A stretch of DNA of 64,000 nt from Panacagrimonas perspica (lineage in GTDB: Bacteria > Pseudomonadota > Gammaproteobacteria > Nevskiales > Nevskiaceae): NCBI RefSeq assembly GCF_004364935.1, contig NZ_SOBT01000012.1:1-64000 (forward strand), given 5' to 3'. The notes under the pieces were generated by a model that saw only the letters and a program-made list of their open reading frames with translations, was not told the origin of the DNA and did no database searches. A program made the translations under genes and the position numbers. Position 1 is the first letter of the stretch. Each line of letters begins with the position of its first letter. Of the stretch, positions 26,288 through 34,897 are shown piece by piece.

Positions 26288-27807
26288 GCCTCGCTTTTCT
26301 TTCCGGCGACGTTGAGCAGGTACTGCACCAGCAGCGGCACCGGGCGGCCACTGGATTTCTTGCCGACCCAGGCCGTGCCCGCGATGTCGAGGTGCGCCCA
26401 CTTCATCTTGCGCGCGAAGCGCTGCAGGAACACCGCTCCGATCGTGGCGCCGGCCTGGCCGGCGCCCTTGGTGGCGATGTTCGCGATGTCCGCGCACTCG
26501 CTCTTGATGTGCTCGTCGTACTCCGACCACATCGGCAGCTCCCACACGCGATCGCCGATCTGCTCGCCGGCGCTGCTCAGCGCGCGCGTGAGCGCGGGCG
26601 TGTTGCAGAACAGGCCGCTCGGGTAGGCGCCCAGCGCCACGACGCAGGCGCCGGTGAGCGTGGCCATGTCGATGCAGATCGACGGATCGAACGTGCGCTC
26701 GGTGTAGGTCAGCGCGTCAGCCAGGATCAGGCGCCCTTCGGCGTCGGTGTTGAGCACCTCGATGGTGATGCCGGCCATGCTCGTCACGACGTCGCCGGGC
26801 TTGACCGCCGCACCGTCCGGAAGATTTTCCGAAGCCGCGATCACGCCGACAAGATTGATCGGCAGCTTGAGTTCCGACACGGCCTTGAACGTGCCGAGCA
26901 CCGCGGCGCCACCGCACATGTCGAACTTCATCTCGTCCATGTTGGCGGACGGCTTGATGCTGATGCCGCCGGCGTCGAACGTCAGGCCCTTGCCGACCAG
27001 TGCGATCGGCTTGTCGCCCTTCTTGCCCTTCAGGTACTCGAGCACGATCAGCTTGGCCGGCTCGCGCGACCCGCGCGACACCGACAGCAGCGATCCCATG
27101 CCGAGCTTCTTCATGTCGGCTTCTTCGAGCACCTTGACCTTCACGGCGGCGCGCTCGCCGGTGCCGCCCAGCTTCTTCGCCGCTTCGGCGAGATAGGTGG
27201 GCGTGCAGAGATTGCCGGGCGAATTGCCCAGGTCCTTGGCGAGCTGCTGGCCGGAGCCGATGGCGAGCGCCTCGCGCAGGCCGGTTTCCCCGGCGCTCAC
27301 GCCGCCCTTGTCGGCGACGTCGAAGAACAGGCGTTCGAGCTTGTACACCGGCAGGTCGGCCTTGGCCGCTTCGCCGCGGCATTCGTCGAAGCGGTAGTAC
27401 TCGGCCTGCGTGACGAGCGCGGCCTGCTGCACGCTCCAATGGGCATCGCGGCCCTTGATCTCGAGCCGCGTCAGGTAGCTCACGGCTTCGACGGCGCCGG
27501 TGGCGCGCAGCGCGCGGGCGCTGGCGGCCACGGCCTTGCGGAACGCGGACTCGTCGAACCCGCTCGCGCGGCCCAGGCCCACGAGCATCACGCGGTCGGC
27601 GGCGGTTCCCGGCACGTCGTGCAGGATCACCGTCTGGCCGAGCTTGCCGTCCATGTCGCCGCGGCGCATGACGCCGGCGAGGCTGCCACCGGAGGCCTTC
27701 TCGATGATCCCGGCGTCGGCGCTGGGCGCACGACGATCGAAGATGCCGACGATGACGCAACCGGTGCGGCGCTTGTCGGGACTGCTGTTCTTGACGAGGT
27801 ATTCCAT
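26284..27807 (-). CDS. pepA: Cytosol (leucyl) aminopeptidase
   Basis: This 507-residue M17 aminopeptidase removes N-terminal residues from peptides using two metal ions. Metal and catalytic residues are visible: Lys273 and Asp278 in VGKGLTFDAGG, Lys285, Asp296 in KFDMCGG, and the NTDAEGRLIL motif (353-362; Asp355, Glu357, Arg359). Length is near the E. coli enzyme (503). It is divergent from lptF and shares about 190 intergenic bases with it, as in many Gammaproteobacteria. In E. coli the protein also binds DNA (XerA); that is not testable from this sequence. Confidence 0.97.
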   Translation of the reverse strand: MEYLVKNSSPDKRRTGCVIVGIFDRRAPSADAGIIEKASGGSLAGVMRRGDMDGKLGQTVILHDVPGTAADRVMLVGLGRASGFDESAFRKAVAASARALRATGAVEAVSYLTRLEIKGRDAHWSVQQAALVTQAEYYRFDECRGEAAKADLPVYKLERLFFDVADKGGVSAGETGLREALAIGSGQQLAKDLGNSPGNLCTPTYLAEAAKKLGGTGERAAVKVKVLEEADMKKLGMGSLLSVSRGSREPAKLIVLEYLKGKKGDKPIALVGKGLTFDAGGISIKPSANMDEMKFDMCGGAAVLGTFKAVSELKLPINLVGVIAASENLPDGAAVKPGDVVTSMAGITIEVLNTDAEGRLILADALTYTERTFDPSICIDMATLTGACVVALGAYPSGLFCNTPALTRALSSAGEQIGDRVWELPMWSEYDEHIKSECADIANIATKGAGQAGATIGAVFLQRFARKMKWAHLDIAGTAWVGKKSSGRPVPLLVQYLLNVAGKKSEA

Positions 27808-27993
27808 GAGGGTCTTGGTTTTCCGTCTCGTTCGGGTCGAGGAGCCTGAGCTCCCGGGGCGGGCCCGCGGCCTCGCCGGGGCATTTTATCCAGCTTCACG
27901 GCCCGGCCTCGCTGCGTGTGTCGTGAAAGGTTCGTTCACGGGGCAGTCGGCGGGGTCCCGCATAATGAGCGACTTGCCTCTCGTCCTGGTCGC

Positions 27994-29082
27994 ATGCTCC
28001 GCGGAACGCTCGATCGCTACCTGCTGCGTGAAACCGCTGCCGCCACGCTGGCGGTGACGCTGGTGCTGCTCGCGATCATGCTGTCCGCGCGCTTCGCCAA
28101 GTTTCTCGGGGCGGTGGCCACGGGCGATCTGCCAAGGAACCTGCTGGCGCAGGTGGTGGCGCTTTCCAGCATCCAGTACCTCGTGCTGCTGATCCCCGCG
28201 GCGCTGCTGCTGGCAGTGATGCTCACGCTCGGCCGCCTGTACAAGGACAGCGAGGTCGCCGCGATGATGGGCTGCGGAGTGAGCCTAGGCGGGTTGTATC
28301 GGCCGTTCCTGTGGTTGTCTGCCGTGATGGCCCTGATCACCGCCTGGCTCGCCTTCGACGCCGGTCCCTGGGCGGGGCGGCATGTCGACTACATCTCCAA
28401 GGATGCGCGTCGCCTGGTGCAGTACACGCCGTTCGAGCCGGGGCGCTTCAAGTCGGTGGCCGGCGGCCGCGCCATCTTCTACACCGAGCAGATCGACCCG
28501 ACCGGCGAGAAGCTCACGACGGTCTTCGCGCGCGTCCAGGAGGAGAAGGGCGAAAGCATCCTGATCGCCTCCGAGGGCAGGCAGTCGATCGACCAGGCTA
28601 CCGGCGAGCGGCACGTGACGCTGTACGGCGGCCTGCGGTACGCCGGCGAACCCGGCTCGGCCGATTTCGACGTCGTGCGTTTCGAGGAACTGGAAACGCG
28701 CATCACACCGCCGCAGTTCGCCTACACCAGCAGCAAGCGCAAGCTGTCGGCGACGTCCGACCTGATGATGTCCGACGACAACGAAGACAAGGCCGAGCTG
28801 GCCTGGCGCATCGCGGCGCCGGTGTCGGTGTTCGTGCTCGGCCTGCTCGCGGTGCCGCTGTCGTACCTGGCGCCGCGCCAGGGTCGCTACGGCAAGCTGG
28901 TGCTCGGGATCGTGCTGTACCTGGTGTATTCGAACCTGCTCGGCCTGGGACAGGCCTGGATCGCCAAGGGACGTGTGCCGTCGGTCGTCGGCCTATGGTG
29001 GGTGCATCTGCTGTTCGCGGGCGCGGCGCTGTGGATGATCGCGCGCCGTCAGGGCTGGACCTTGCGCAGGACGGGCGCATGA
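27994..29082 (+). CDS. lptF: LPS export permease LptF
   Basis: About 362 residues, with six predicted transmembrane helices split by a periplasmic jellyroll domain (about residues 130-260). The N-terminus MLRGTLDRYLLRETAAATLA is typical for LptF. It is one of the two permeases of the LptB2FG transporter that extracts LPS from the inner membrane. I choose ATG 27994; an in-frame ATG at 27916 would add 26 residues without family character. A CATAAT at 27961 might be a -10 element, but no good -35 is seen. Confidence 0.95.
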   Translation: MLRGTLDRYLLRETAAATLAVTLVLLAIMLSARFAKFLGAVATGDLPRNLLAQVVALSSIQYLVLLIPAALLLAVMLTLGRLYKDSEVAAMMGCGVSLGGLYRPFLWLSAVMALITAWLAFDAGPWAGRHVDYISKDARRLVQYTPFEPGRFKSVAGGRAIFYTEQIDPTGEKLTTVFARVQEEKGESILIASEGRQSIDQATGERHVTLYGGLRYAGEPGSADFDVVRFEELETRITPPQFAYTSSKRKLSATSDLMMSDDNEDKAELAWRIAAPVSVFVLGLLAVPLSYLAPRQGRYGKLVLGIVLYLVYSNLLGLGQAWIAKGRVPSVVGLWWVHLLFAGAALWMIARRQGWTLRRTGA

Positions 29083-29094
29083 GGACGGCTCGCC

Positions 29095-29130
29095 GTAGCC
29101 CGGGTGGAACCCGGGTTTCACCCGGGCTAC
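29095..29130. repeat. GTAG-headed palindromic repeat, short form between lptF and lptG
   Basis: A 36-bp inverted repeat beginning GTAGCCCGGGTGGAACC and ending GTTTCACCCGGGCTAC; it lacks the long centre seen in other copies. It fills the gap between lptF and lptG and ends immediately before the GGAGG that serves as the lptG ribosome binding site (29131-29135). Confidence 0.88.
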
Positions 29131-29140
29131 GGAGGCGGAC

Positions 29141-30214
29141 GTGAGCGCTGTATTCGGGCGCCTCGACCGCTACATCGTCCTTGCCATCTTCGGCCTGAGC
29201 GCCGTCGTCGGCCTGGGCCTGGTGGCGCTCTACAGCTTCATCAACTTCATCACCGAAGTGGATTCGGGCAGCCGTTCGCTGGGCGTCACGCAGATCTTCA
29301 CGATGACGCTGCTGCTGATGCCCTCGGGCCTGTACGTGCTGATGCCGCTGGTGGCGATGCTCGGCACCTTGCTCGGGGTGGGGCAGCTCGCCGCGCAGAG
29401 CGAGCTGACGGCGATGCGCGCTGCCGGATATTCGAATCTGCGCATCGGCCGCGCGGCGCTGATCGCGGGCCTGCTGCTGGGGGTACTGGCCGTCGTGCTG
29501 GGCGAAAGCCTGGCCCCGGCGGGGCAGCAAGCGGCGGAACGCGTGAAGTCGGTGGCGCGCGGCGGTATCGCGGCGGGGGTGAGCAGCAAGCCGGTGTGGC
29601 TGCGCGACGGCAACAACATCTTCCTGATCCGTCGTCTGCTGGCCGAAGACCATTTCGCAGATGCCGAGATCTTTCGATTCGACGACGCGCTGACGCTGCG
29701 CTCGGTGCTGAGCGTGGAAGATGCCGACTACTCGCAGGGCGTCTGGTTGCTGAACCGTGTCACCGAGACCGCGTTCGGAGGCGACCATACGCGGGTCGAC
29801 AAGCACGAGACGCTCGAGTGGACCAGCGGCCTGAAGCCCGAGGTGCTGCGTTTCTACGTGCTCGAGTCGGAGAGCGTCTCGGCTTCGGGCCTGATGCGCC
29901 TGATCGAATATCTCGAGGCCAACGGGCTGGATGCGAGCGATCAGCGGCTGGAGCTATGGCGCAAGCTGATCGCACCGATCACCGTCACGGCGATGGTGCT
30001 GTTCGCCGTGCCCTTCGTGTTCGGTCCCACGCGCGGTGGCGGAGCGGGGCAGCGCCTGCTGCTGGGCGTGCTCGTCGGCGTGGGCTTCCATCTGCTCAAC
30101 GAGGTGTCCGCCAACCTGGGCGCGCTGTATGGATGGTCGGCGCCGGTGTCCGCCGGAACGCCGACCGCGGTGCTGATGGTGCTGGCGCTGATACGGCTCG
30201 CAACGGCGCGCTGA
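29141..30214 (+). CDS. lptG: LPS export permease LptG
   Basis: About 357 residues with the same six-helix plus jellyroll layout as LptF; the start MSAVFGRLDRYIVLAIFGLS is typical. GTG 29141 is preceded five bases upstream by GGAGG, which abuts the end of the palindromic repeat. It pairs with LptF and LptB to power LPS extraction. Order lptF-lptG is conserved in Gammaproteobacteria, but the repeat makes the junction 58 bases long instead of overlapping. Confidence 0.95.
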   Translation: MSAVFGRLDRYIVLAIFGLSAVVGLGLVALYSFINFITEVDSGSRSLGVTQIFTMTLLLMPSGLYVLMPLVAMLGTLLGVGQLAAQSELTAMRAAGYSNLRIGRAALIAGLLLGVLAVVLGESLAPAGQQAAERVKSVARGGIAAGVSSKPVWLRDGNNIFLIRRLLAEDHFADAEIFRFDDALTLRSVLSVEDADYSQGVWLLNRVTETAFGGDHTRVDKHETLEWTSGLKPEVLRFYVLESESVSASGLMRLIEYLEANGLDASDQRLELWRKLIAPITVTAMVLFAVPFVFGPTRGGGAGQRLLLGVLVGVGFHLLNEVSANLGALYGWSAPVSAGTPTAVLMVLALIRLATAR

Positions 30215-30227
30215 CGCGACCCTCCCC

Positions 30228-30295
30228 GTAGCCCGGACGAAGTCCGGGATTGCGCTCTGTATTCGAGAAAAACCCCCGGACTTCGTCCGGGCTAC
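30228..30295. repeat. GTAG-headed palindromic repeat (type I, ACGAAGT core)
   Basis: A 68-bp inverted repeat with the same arms as the 25755 copy (GTAGCCCGGACGAAGTCC ... GGACTTCGTCCGGGCTAC). Its right arm overlaps the 3' end of the convergent RDD gene, so CTA within GGGCTAC provides that gene's TAG stop. Confidence 0.9.
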
Positions 30296-30810
30296 GGTAC
30301 CGCTTTCGGGATCACGACCACTTCGGTGCCTGCCGCGAAGTCGCAGGGCGCGCGGCGGCGCGATTCCACCAGCATCAGGGCCGCGGCGGCGAGCGAGAGG
30401 AGCACGCAGGCCAGCGCCGCGGCGTCGATGCCCGGCATCGCGGCGTAACGCGGAATGCCGAGCAGGCTGGGCATCAGCACGGCGAGCCAGGTCACGAGCA
30501 TCACGGTGTAACGCACCGCCGCGATCGGCCAGCGCAGCGGCGCGCCGTCGAGCCTTCGCACCTGCAGGCGCCAGGCGCGCATGCCCAGCGTCTGCCCGCC
30601 ATGGACCCAGAACCAGCCGAAGAATCCGAGCCCGACGAAGAACAGCAGGCCCTGCAGCCACGTCATGTTCTTCGGCAGGCCCAGCAGGTTCTCGCGCACC
30701 AGCATCTCGATCAGCAGCGTGGCCATGCTCAGGCCCAGCAGGACCAGGCCGTCGTAGACGGAGGCGAAGAGGCGACGCCACAGCGGGGACGGCACGATCA
30801 GGTTCGACAT
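30292..30810 (-). CDS. RDD-family membrane protein
   Basis: About 172 residues with four or five hydrophobic helices. The RDD signature is visible as RLFASVYDGLVLLGL (Arg, Asp, Asp-like positions) near the N-terminus and GQTLGMRAWRLQV later. RDD proteins are small membrane proteins, some implicated in ion transport, mostly uncharacterised. Its stop codon and last residues lie within the palindromic repeat. The short gap to the next repeat on the left suggests a monocistronic gene. Confidence 0.85.
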   Translation of the reverse strand: MSNLIVPSPLWRRLFASVYDGLVLLGLSMATLLIEMLVRENLLGLPKNMTWLQGLLFFVGLGFFGWFWVHGGQTLGMRAWRLQVRRLDGAPLRWPIAAVRYTVMLVTWLAVLMPSLLGIPRYAAMPGIDAAALACVLLSLAAAALMLVESRRRAPCDFAAGTEVVVIPKAVP

Positions 30811-30874
30811 CAGGGGGAAGGCTCGGGAAGATTCGCCAAGTTTGCGGCATCGCCCCGCATTGGAGAACGCACCC

Positions 30875-30941
30875 GTAGCCCGGACGAAGTCCGGGATGGC
30901 GCGTCGTATTCGAGGGGAACCCCGGACTTCGTCCGGGCTAC
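30875..30941. repeat. GTAG-headed palindromic repeat (type I, ACGAAGT core)
   Basis: A 67-bp inverted repeat, nearly identical in arms to the 30228 copy and also with a similar centre (GTATTCGAG). It ends two bases before the astD stop codon (30944-30946). Confidence 0.9.
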
Positions 30942-30943
30942 GG

Positions 30944-32449
30944 TTACGGGAGTTCCAGGCCGGGTTCCAGCTGCGACGGCAGCTCGCACCGCGCCGCCTC
31001 CATCGTCGTCACCGGATATGCGCAGTAGTCGGCCGCGTAGAACGCGCTCGGCCGGTGGTTTCCCGACGCCCCGATGCCGCCGAACGGCGCGCCGCCGGAG
31101 GCGCCCGTCGTCGGGCGATTGCGATTGACGATGCCGGCGCGGATGCGCAGGCGGAAATGCTTCCACTCGGCGTCGTCTTCGGAAATCAGGCTGGCGGCAA
31201 GGCCGAAGCGCGTGTCGTTGGCCGTATCCACCACGTCCTCGAACGAGGCGTAGCGCACCAGCTTCAGCAGCGGGCCGAAATGCTCCTCGTCCGGCATGCG
31301 GTTGAGGCCGCTGCAGTCGAGCAGACCCGGCGACAGGAACGCGCGGCCGAGCTTGAGCCGCCTGGCCTCGACGAGCGCACGGGCGCCCAGCGCCAGCAGT
31401 CGCGTCTGCGCGGACAGGATGCCGTCCGCGGCCTTCACCGAAATCAGCGGACCCATGAACGGTTCCGGGCTGGAATCCCAGGGGCCGATCCTGAGCTTGG
31501 GCAAGGCCTCCACCAGCGCAGCGACGAGCGCATCGCCCGCAGCGCCGCGCGGCACGTAGAGTCGGCGCGCGCAGGTACAACGCTGGCCGGCGCTCAGATA
31601 GGCCGACAGCAGGATGTCGCGAACGGCGGCGGGAATGTCGCTGACCGCGCTGCCCACGACCAAGGCGTTGTTGCCGCCCATTTCCAGCGCCAGGATTTTC
31701 CCGGGCTGGGTCGCGAACTGTTTCGACAGGATCTCGCCGGTGCGCGCGGAGCCGGTGAAATACAGGCCATCGAGTTCCTCGTGTGCCGCGATCAGCTCGC
31801 CGGTCTCGCGCTCGCCCTGCAGCAGCTGGAGAACGCCCTTCGGAATGCCGGCCGCTTCCCAGAGTTTGACGACATGTTCGGCGACCAGCGGGGTCTGCTC
31901 GCTGGGCTTGAACAGCACGCAGTTGCCGGCGAGCAGGGCCGGCACGATGTGACCATTCGGAAGATGGCCCGGAAAATTGAAGGGCCCGAACACCGCGACG
32001 ACGCCGTGGGGCTTGTGCCACACGGTCTGGCGCAGGCCGGCTTCCTCGCTTTCGCGCGTACCGGTGCGCTCGTGATAGGCGCGCACCGAGTGATCGATCT
32101 TGGCGATCATCAATCCGACTTCGGCCTTGCACTCCCACAGCGGCTTGCCCGTCTCGCGGGCGATGACTTCGCCGAGCGCGTGGCGGTTCTGTTCCAGCAG
32201 CGTGCCGAATTTGCGCACGATGGCTTCGCGCTGCGCGAACGGCGCATCGGCCCAGGCGTCGGCGGCGTCGAAGGCCGCGTCCATCGCGCAATCCAGGTCC
32301 GCCTTGCCGGCGGCGGGTCCCGCCCAGATCTCGTCGCCCTGCGTGGGCTCGATGCTGGCAAAGGGTTCGCCCACGCCTTCGACCCACGCGCCGTCGATGA
32401 ACAGCTTGCCGGTGTGCGCGTCGGCGTCATTCAGGTCGGTCTGGCTCAT
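30944..32449 (-). CDS. astD: N-succinylglutamate 5-semialdehyde dehydrogenase
   Basis: About 501 residues of the aldehyde dehydrogenase superfamily, the fourth step of the AST arginine-catabolic pathway (succinylglutamate semialdehyde to succinylglutamate, NAD+). Key residues are visible: FTGSARTG (231-238), Glu256 in LEMGGNN and the nucleophile Cys291 in AGQRCTCARR. The start overlaps the astA stop (ATGA), so the two are co-translated. An upstream ATG in the same frame lies inside astA and is not used here. AstD rather than another ALDH is inferred from the astA partner. Confidence 0.93.
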   Translation of the reverse strand: MSQTDLNDADAHTGKLFIDGAWVEGVGEPFASIEPTQGDEIWAGPAAGKADLDCAMDAAFDAADAWADAPFAQREAIVRKFGTLLEQNRHALGEVIARETGKPLWECKAEVGLMIAKIDHSVRAYHERTGTRESEEAGLRQTVWHKPHGVVAVFGPFNFPGHLPNGHIVPALLAGNCVLFKPSEQTPLVAEHVVKLWEAAGIPKGVLQLLQGERETGELIAAHEELDGLYFTGSARTGEILSKQFATQPGKILALEMGGNNALVVGSAVSDIPAAVRDILLSAYLSAGQRCTCARRLYVPRGAAGDALVAALVEALPKLRIGPWDSSPEPFMGPLISVKAADGILSAQTRLLALGARALVEARRLKLGRAFLSPGLLDCSGLNRMPDEEHFGPLLKLVRYASFEDVVDTANDTRFGLAASLISEDDAEWKHFRLRIRAGIVNRNRPTTGASGGAPFGGIGASGNHRPSAFYAADYCAYPVTTMEAARCELPSQLEPGLELP

Positions 32450-33462
32450 GGGCCGAGGGTTCTCACGGAGTCTCCTGCCCGTATGTTTAACGCAGCCGCG
32501 GTGGCTTGATCCAGTACCACGTGGTCGCGCGCGGGTGCTAGATCGGCCATCACGCAGCGAAAACCGTCGAGCGCATCGTTGGAAACCAGGTGCGCGGTGC
32601 CGCGCGACACGGCGTGGCTCACGCGCGCTTCGAGGACCCGCGACTTGCGGATCGCGCGGATGTCCGCCACCGGTGCCTCGACGGTGGGGCCGCCATCGAA
32701 GATGTCGATGTAGCCGGTGTGGCGCAATCCCTCGCTCTGGAGGAGCCGCAGTGCAGGTGCCGTGTGTGCGTGCACCTGGCCCATCACCGCGCGTGCTTCC
32801 GCCGGCAGCAGCACCGCGTAGATCGGATGCGCCGGCATCAGCTCGGCGATGAAGCTCTTGTTGCCCATGCCCACGATGTGTTCGGCCTCGGCGTATTCGA
32901 CGCTGAAGAAGTGACGGCCCAGGCCTTCCCAGAACGGCGAGCGGCCGCGTTCGTCCGATACGCCACGCATCTCGGCGATGACGCGATCCGCGAAACGCGC
33001 CGGATGGGCCGCCATGAACAGGAAGCGGCAACGCGACAGCAGGCGGCCCGCGCCGCCCTTGCCGCGAAACTCCGGCCGCAGGTACAGCGAGCACAGCACC
33101 GAGGCGCCCGTGTAGTCGTTGGTCAGGTACAGCGTCTGCGTGCGGTTGTAGACCTCGAATTTCTGCGAGGCCTGCACGGTCTCGCCGACGCGATAGCTGT
33201 AGAACGGCTCGTCGAGACCGCAGGCTGCTTCGATCGCGCAGCAACCGCCGATGAGCCCGCTGCTGCCGTCCTGCAGCACGAACAGGTAGCGCTCGTGTCC
33301 CGCCTGCGACACCGGTGCGGCGAAGGAACTCAGCGAGAGTTCGATGCGGTCGCGAAGGTAGTCGCGGTCCGGTGGCAGCGAGGTGAATCCCGCGCCGGCG
33401 CCGCGCGCGATTTCCAGCAGCGCGTCGAGATCGTCGAGACGGATCGGCCGGATCAGGTTCAT
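32446..33462 (-). CDS. astA: Arginine N-succinyltransferase
   Basis: About 338 residues starting MNLIRPIRLDDLDALLEIAR. AstA transfers succinate from succinyl-CoA to the alpha-amino group of arginine, the first AST step. Family features include NRTQTLYLTNDYTGASVLCS, LYLRPEFRGKGGAGRLLSR and ADRVIAEMRGVSDERGRSPF. An in-frame extension to 33711 reads through the repeat and is rejected. It is immediately followed by astD with overlap, forming an astAD unit. astC, astB and astE are not in this window. Confidence 0.95.
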   Translation of the reverse strand: MNLIRPIRLDDLDALLEIARGAGAGFTSLPPDRDYLRDRIELSLSSFAAPVSQAGHERYLFVLQDGSSGLIGGCCAIEAACGLDEPFYSYRVGETVQASQKFEVYNRTQTLYLTNDYTGASVLCSLYLRPEFRGKGGAGRLLSRCRFLFMAAHPARFADRVIAEMRGVSDERGRSPFWEGLGRHFFSVEYAEAEHIVGMGNKSFIAELMPAHPIYAVLLPAEARAVMGQVHAHTAPALRLLQSEGLRHTGYIDIFDGGPTVEAPVADIRAIRKSRVLEARVSHAVSRGTAHLVSNDALDGFRCVMADLAPARDHVVLDQATAAALNIRAGDSVRTLGP

Positions 33463-33473
33463 CGGCACGCCCC

Positions 33474-33542
33474 GTAGCCCGGGTGAAACCCGGGGTTTCT
33501 CTTTTGGGACCGAGCGGGGATGCCGGGTTTCACCCGGGCTAC
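33474..33542. repeat. GTAG-headed palindromic repeat (type I, GTGAAAC core)
   Basis: A 69-bp inverted repeat with arms GTAGCCCGGGTGAAACCC and GGGTTTCACCCGGGCTAC. Compared with the ACGAAGT copies, both arms carry the same substitution, so pairing is kept. It separates astA from the M20 gene. Confidence 0.9.
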
Positions 33543-33553
33543 GGGATGGGCTC

Positions 33554-34768
33554 TCAGCTCCATGCGAGTTCGCCGGAAGCCAGGCGCAGCAGCAGGAGTG
33601 CCGATAGCTTCGCGCGCTCGGTGAGGCTGGACACGCGCATCCACTCGCGCTCCGAATGGATGTCGCCGCCGACGACGCCGAGGTTGTCGATGTTCGGCAG
33701 TCCGGCCGCATGCAGGTTATTGCCGTCGCAGCATCCGCCGGTGGGCTTGAATTCGAGTGACAGGCCGAGCGTTCGGCCGCAATCGCCGATCAGCGCCGCG
33801 AGGCGTCGATTGCGCTCGTCGAAGGGCTTGGCGGGGCGCGTGAAGCCGCCGCGCAGTTCCACCGAGATGCCGTCGACGGCGTTGGCGCGCGTCAGCAAGA
33901 GGTCCAGTTGCTCGTGCAGCCAGCAGCCGTCGTCCGGCCCCGTCGCGCGCACGTTGAACTTGAACACCGCGAGGTCGGGCACGATGTTGAGCGCGCCGCC
34001 GCCATGCAGGTAACCGGGGTTGATCGTCACGCCCTCGCGCTGGCCGTTGAGCGCGTTGACGCCGTCGACGAGCCGCGCGCAGGCGGCCAGGGCATTGCGT
34101 CCGGCCGCGAAGTCGCGACCGGCGTGCGCCGCGCGACCGTGGACGACCACGTCGAAGTTGCCGCTGCCTTTTCGCGCGCCGACCAGATGTCCGTCCGGCA
34201 GCGCGGGTTCGTAGACCAGGCCGAGGTGATGACGCGCCGCAGCTTCGGCCAGCAGTGCGGCGGACGAGGCCGAACCGATCTCCTCGTCCGGGTTGAGCAG
34301 CACCTCCCAGCCGATGCGATCGCGATGCGGCGATTGTTCGAGCGCCGCGAGCGCCGCCCACATCGCCAGCAGGCCGCCCTTGAGATCCGCCACACCCGGT
34401 CCGCGCAGCACGTCGTCCGCCGGCGATATGACGCTCTGGAAAGCGGAATCGGCCGGGTAGACGGTGTCCAGGTGCCCGCACAGGAACACGCGCAGCGGCG
34501 CCTCGGGGCGCTTGCGCAGGCGCACCGCCCGTCCGACCGGGCGCGCATGCAGCAGGCCGTCGTCACCGGTCGACGCGAACGGCGCCAGATCGATGAACTC
34601 CGTGGTCGCACCCAGCGAAGCGAACCGGTCCGCCATGTCGCGACCGACTGCGTTCACGCCCGCGACGTTGAAGCTGCCGGAATTCTGGTCGGCGAGACGC
34701 ACGAGGAACTCGCGCATCGCGGGAAGCTGCGCGTCGATCCAGTCCAGCGGGTTCGCCAGAGCGTTCAC
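33554..34768 (-). CDS. M20-family zinc peptidase/amidohydrolase
   Basis: About 404 residues (GTG start at 34768). M20 metal-site motifs are all present: FLCGHLDTVY (His and the catalytic Asp), GPGVADLKGG (bridging Asp), NPDEEIGS (general-base Glu and metal Glu), YEPALPDGHLV, and the C-terminal HSEREW His. It resembles carboxypeptidase G2/ArgE-type hydrolases. It lies upstream of astA on the same strand, separated by a repeat. A role in removing an acyl group from an amino acid, for example succinylglutamate, is a guess from context; AstE proper belongs to another family (M14-like). Confidence 0.88.
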   Translation of the reverse strand: MNALANPLDWIDAQLPAMREFLVRLADQNSGSFNVAGVNAVGRDMADRFASLGATTEFIDLAPFASTGDDGLLHARPVGRAVRLRKRPEAPLRVFLCGHLDTVYPADSAFQSVISPADDVLRGPGVADLKGGLLAMWAALAALEQSPHRDRIGWEVLLNPDEEIGSASSAALLAEAAARHHLGLVYEPALPDGHLVGARKGSGNFDVVVHGRAAHAGRDFAAGRNALAACARLVDGVNALNGQREGVTINPGYLHGGGALNIVPDLAVFKFNVRATGPDDGCWLHEQLDLLLTRANAVDGISVELRGGFTRPAKPFDERNRRLAALIGDCGRTLGLSLEFKPTGGCCDGNNLHAAGLPNIDNLGVVGGDIHSEREWMRVSSLTERAKLSALLLLRLASGELAWS

Positions 34769-34795
34769 GGTGCGAGTGTAGAACGTTGCGACTCC

Positions 34796-34867
34796 GTAGC
34801 CCGGACGTTGAATTTCGCGAAGCGAAAGAGCCGGGAGGGCGACCGCCCGGGACTCCATCCGGGCTAC
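34796..34867. repeat. GTAG-headed palindromic repeat, degenerate copy
   Basis: A 72-bp element that keeps the outer GTAGCCCGGA...TCCGGGCTAC arms but has a divergent centre (TTTCGCGAAGCGAAA and a GGGAGGGCGACCGCCC palindrome). It occupies the divergent intergenic region between the M20 gene and the ABC transporter. Confidence 0.75.
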
Positions 34868-34897
34868 CCTGTAGACGTCCCTGACGAGCGAGGCGCC

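Noticed and set aside
27935..27966. TTCACG ... CATAAT as a promoter for lptF
   Set aside because: The spacing between the boxes is 20 bases, outside the usual range, so it is not listed as a feature.
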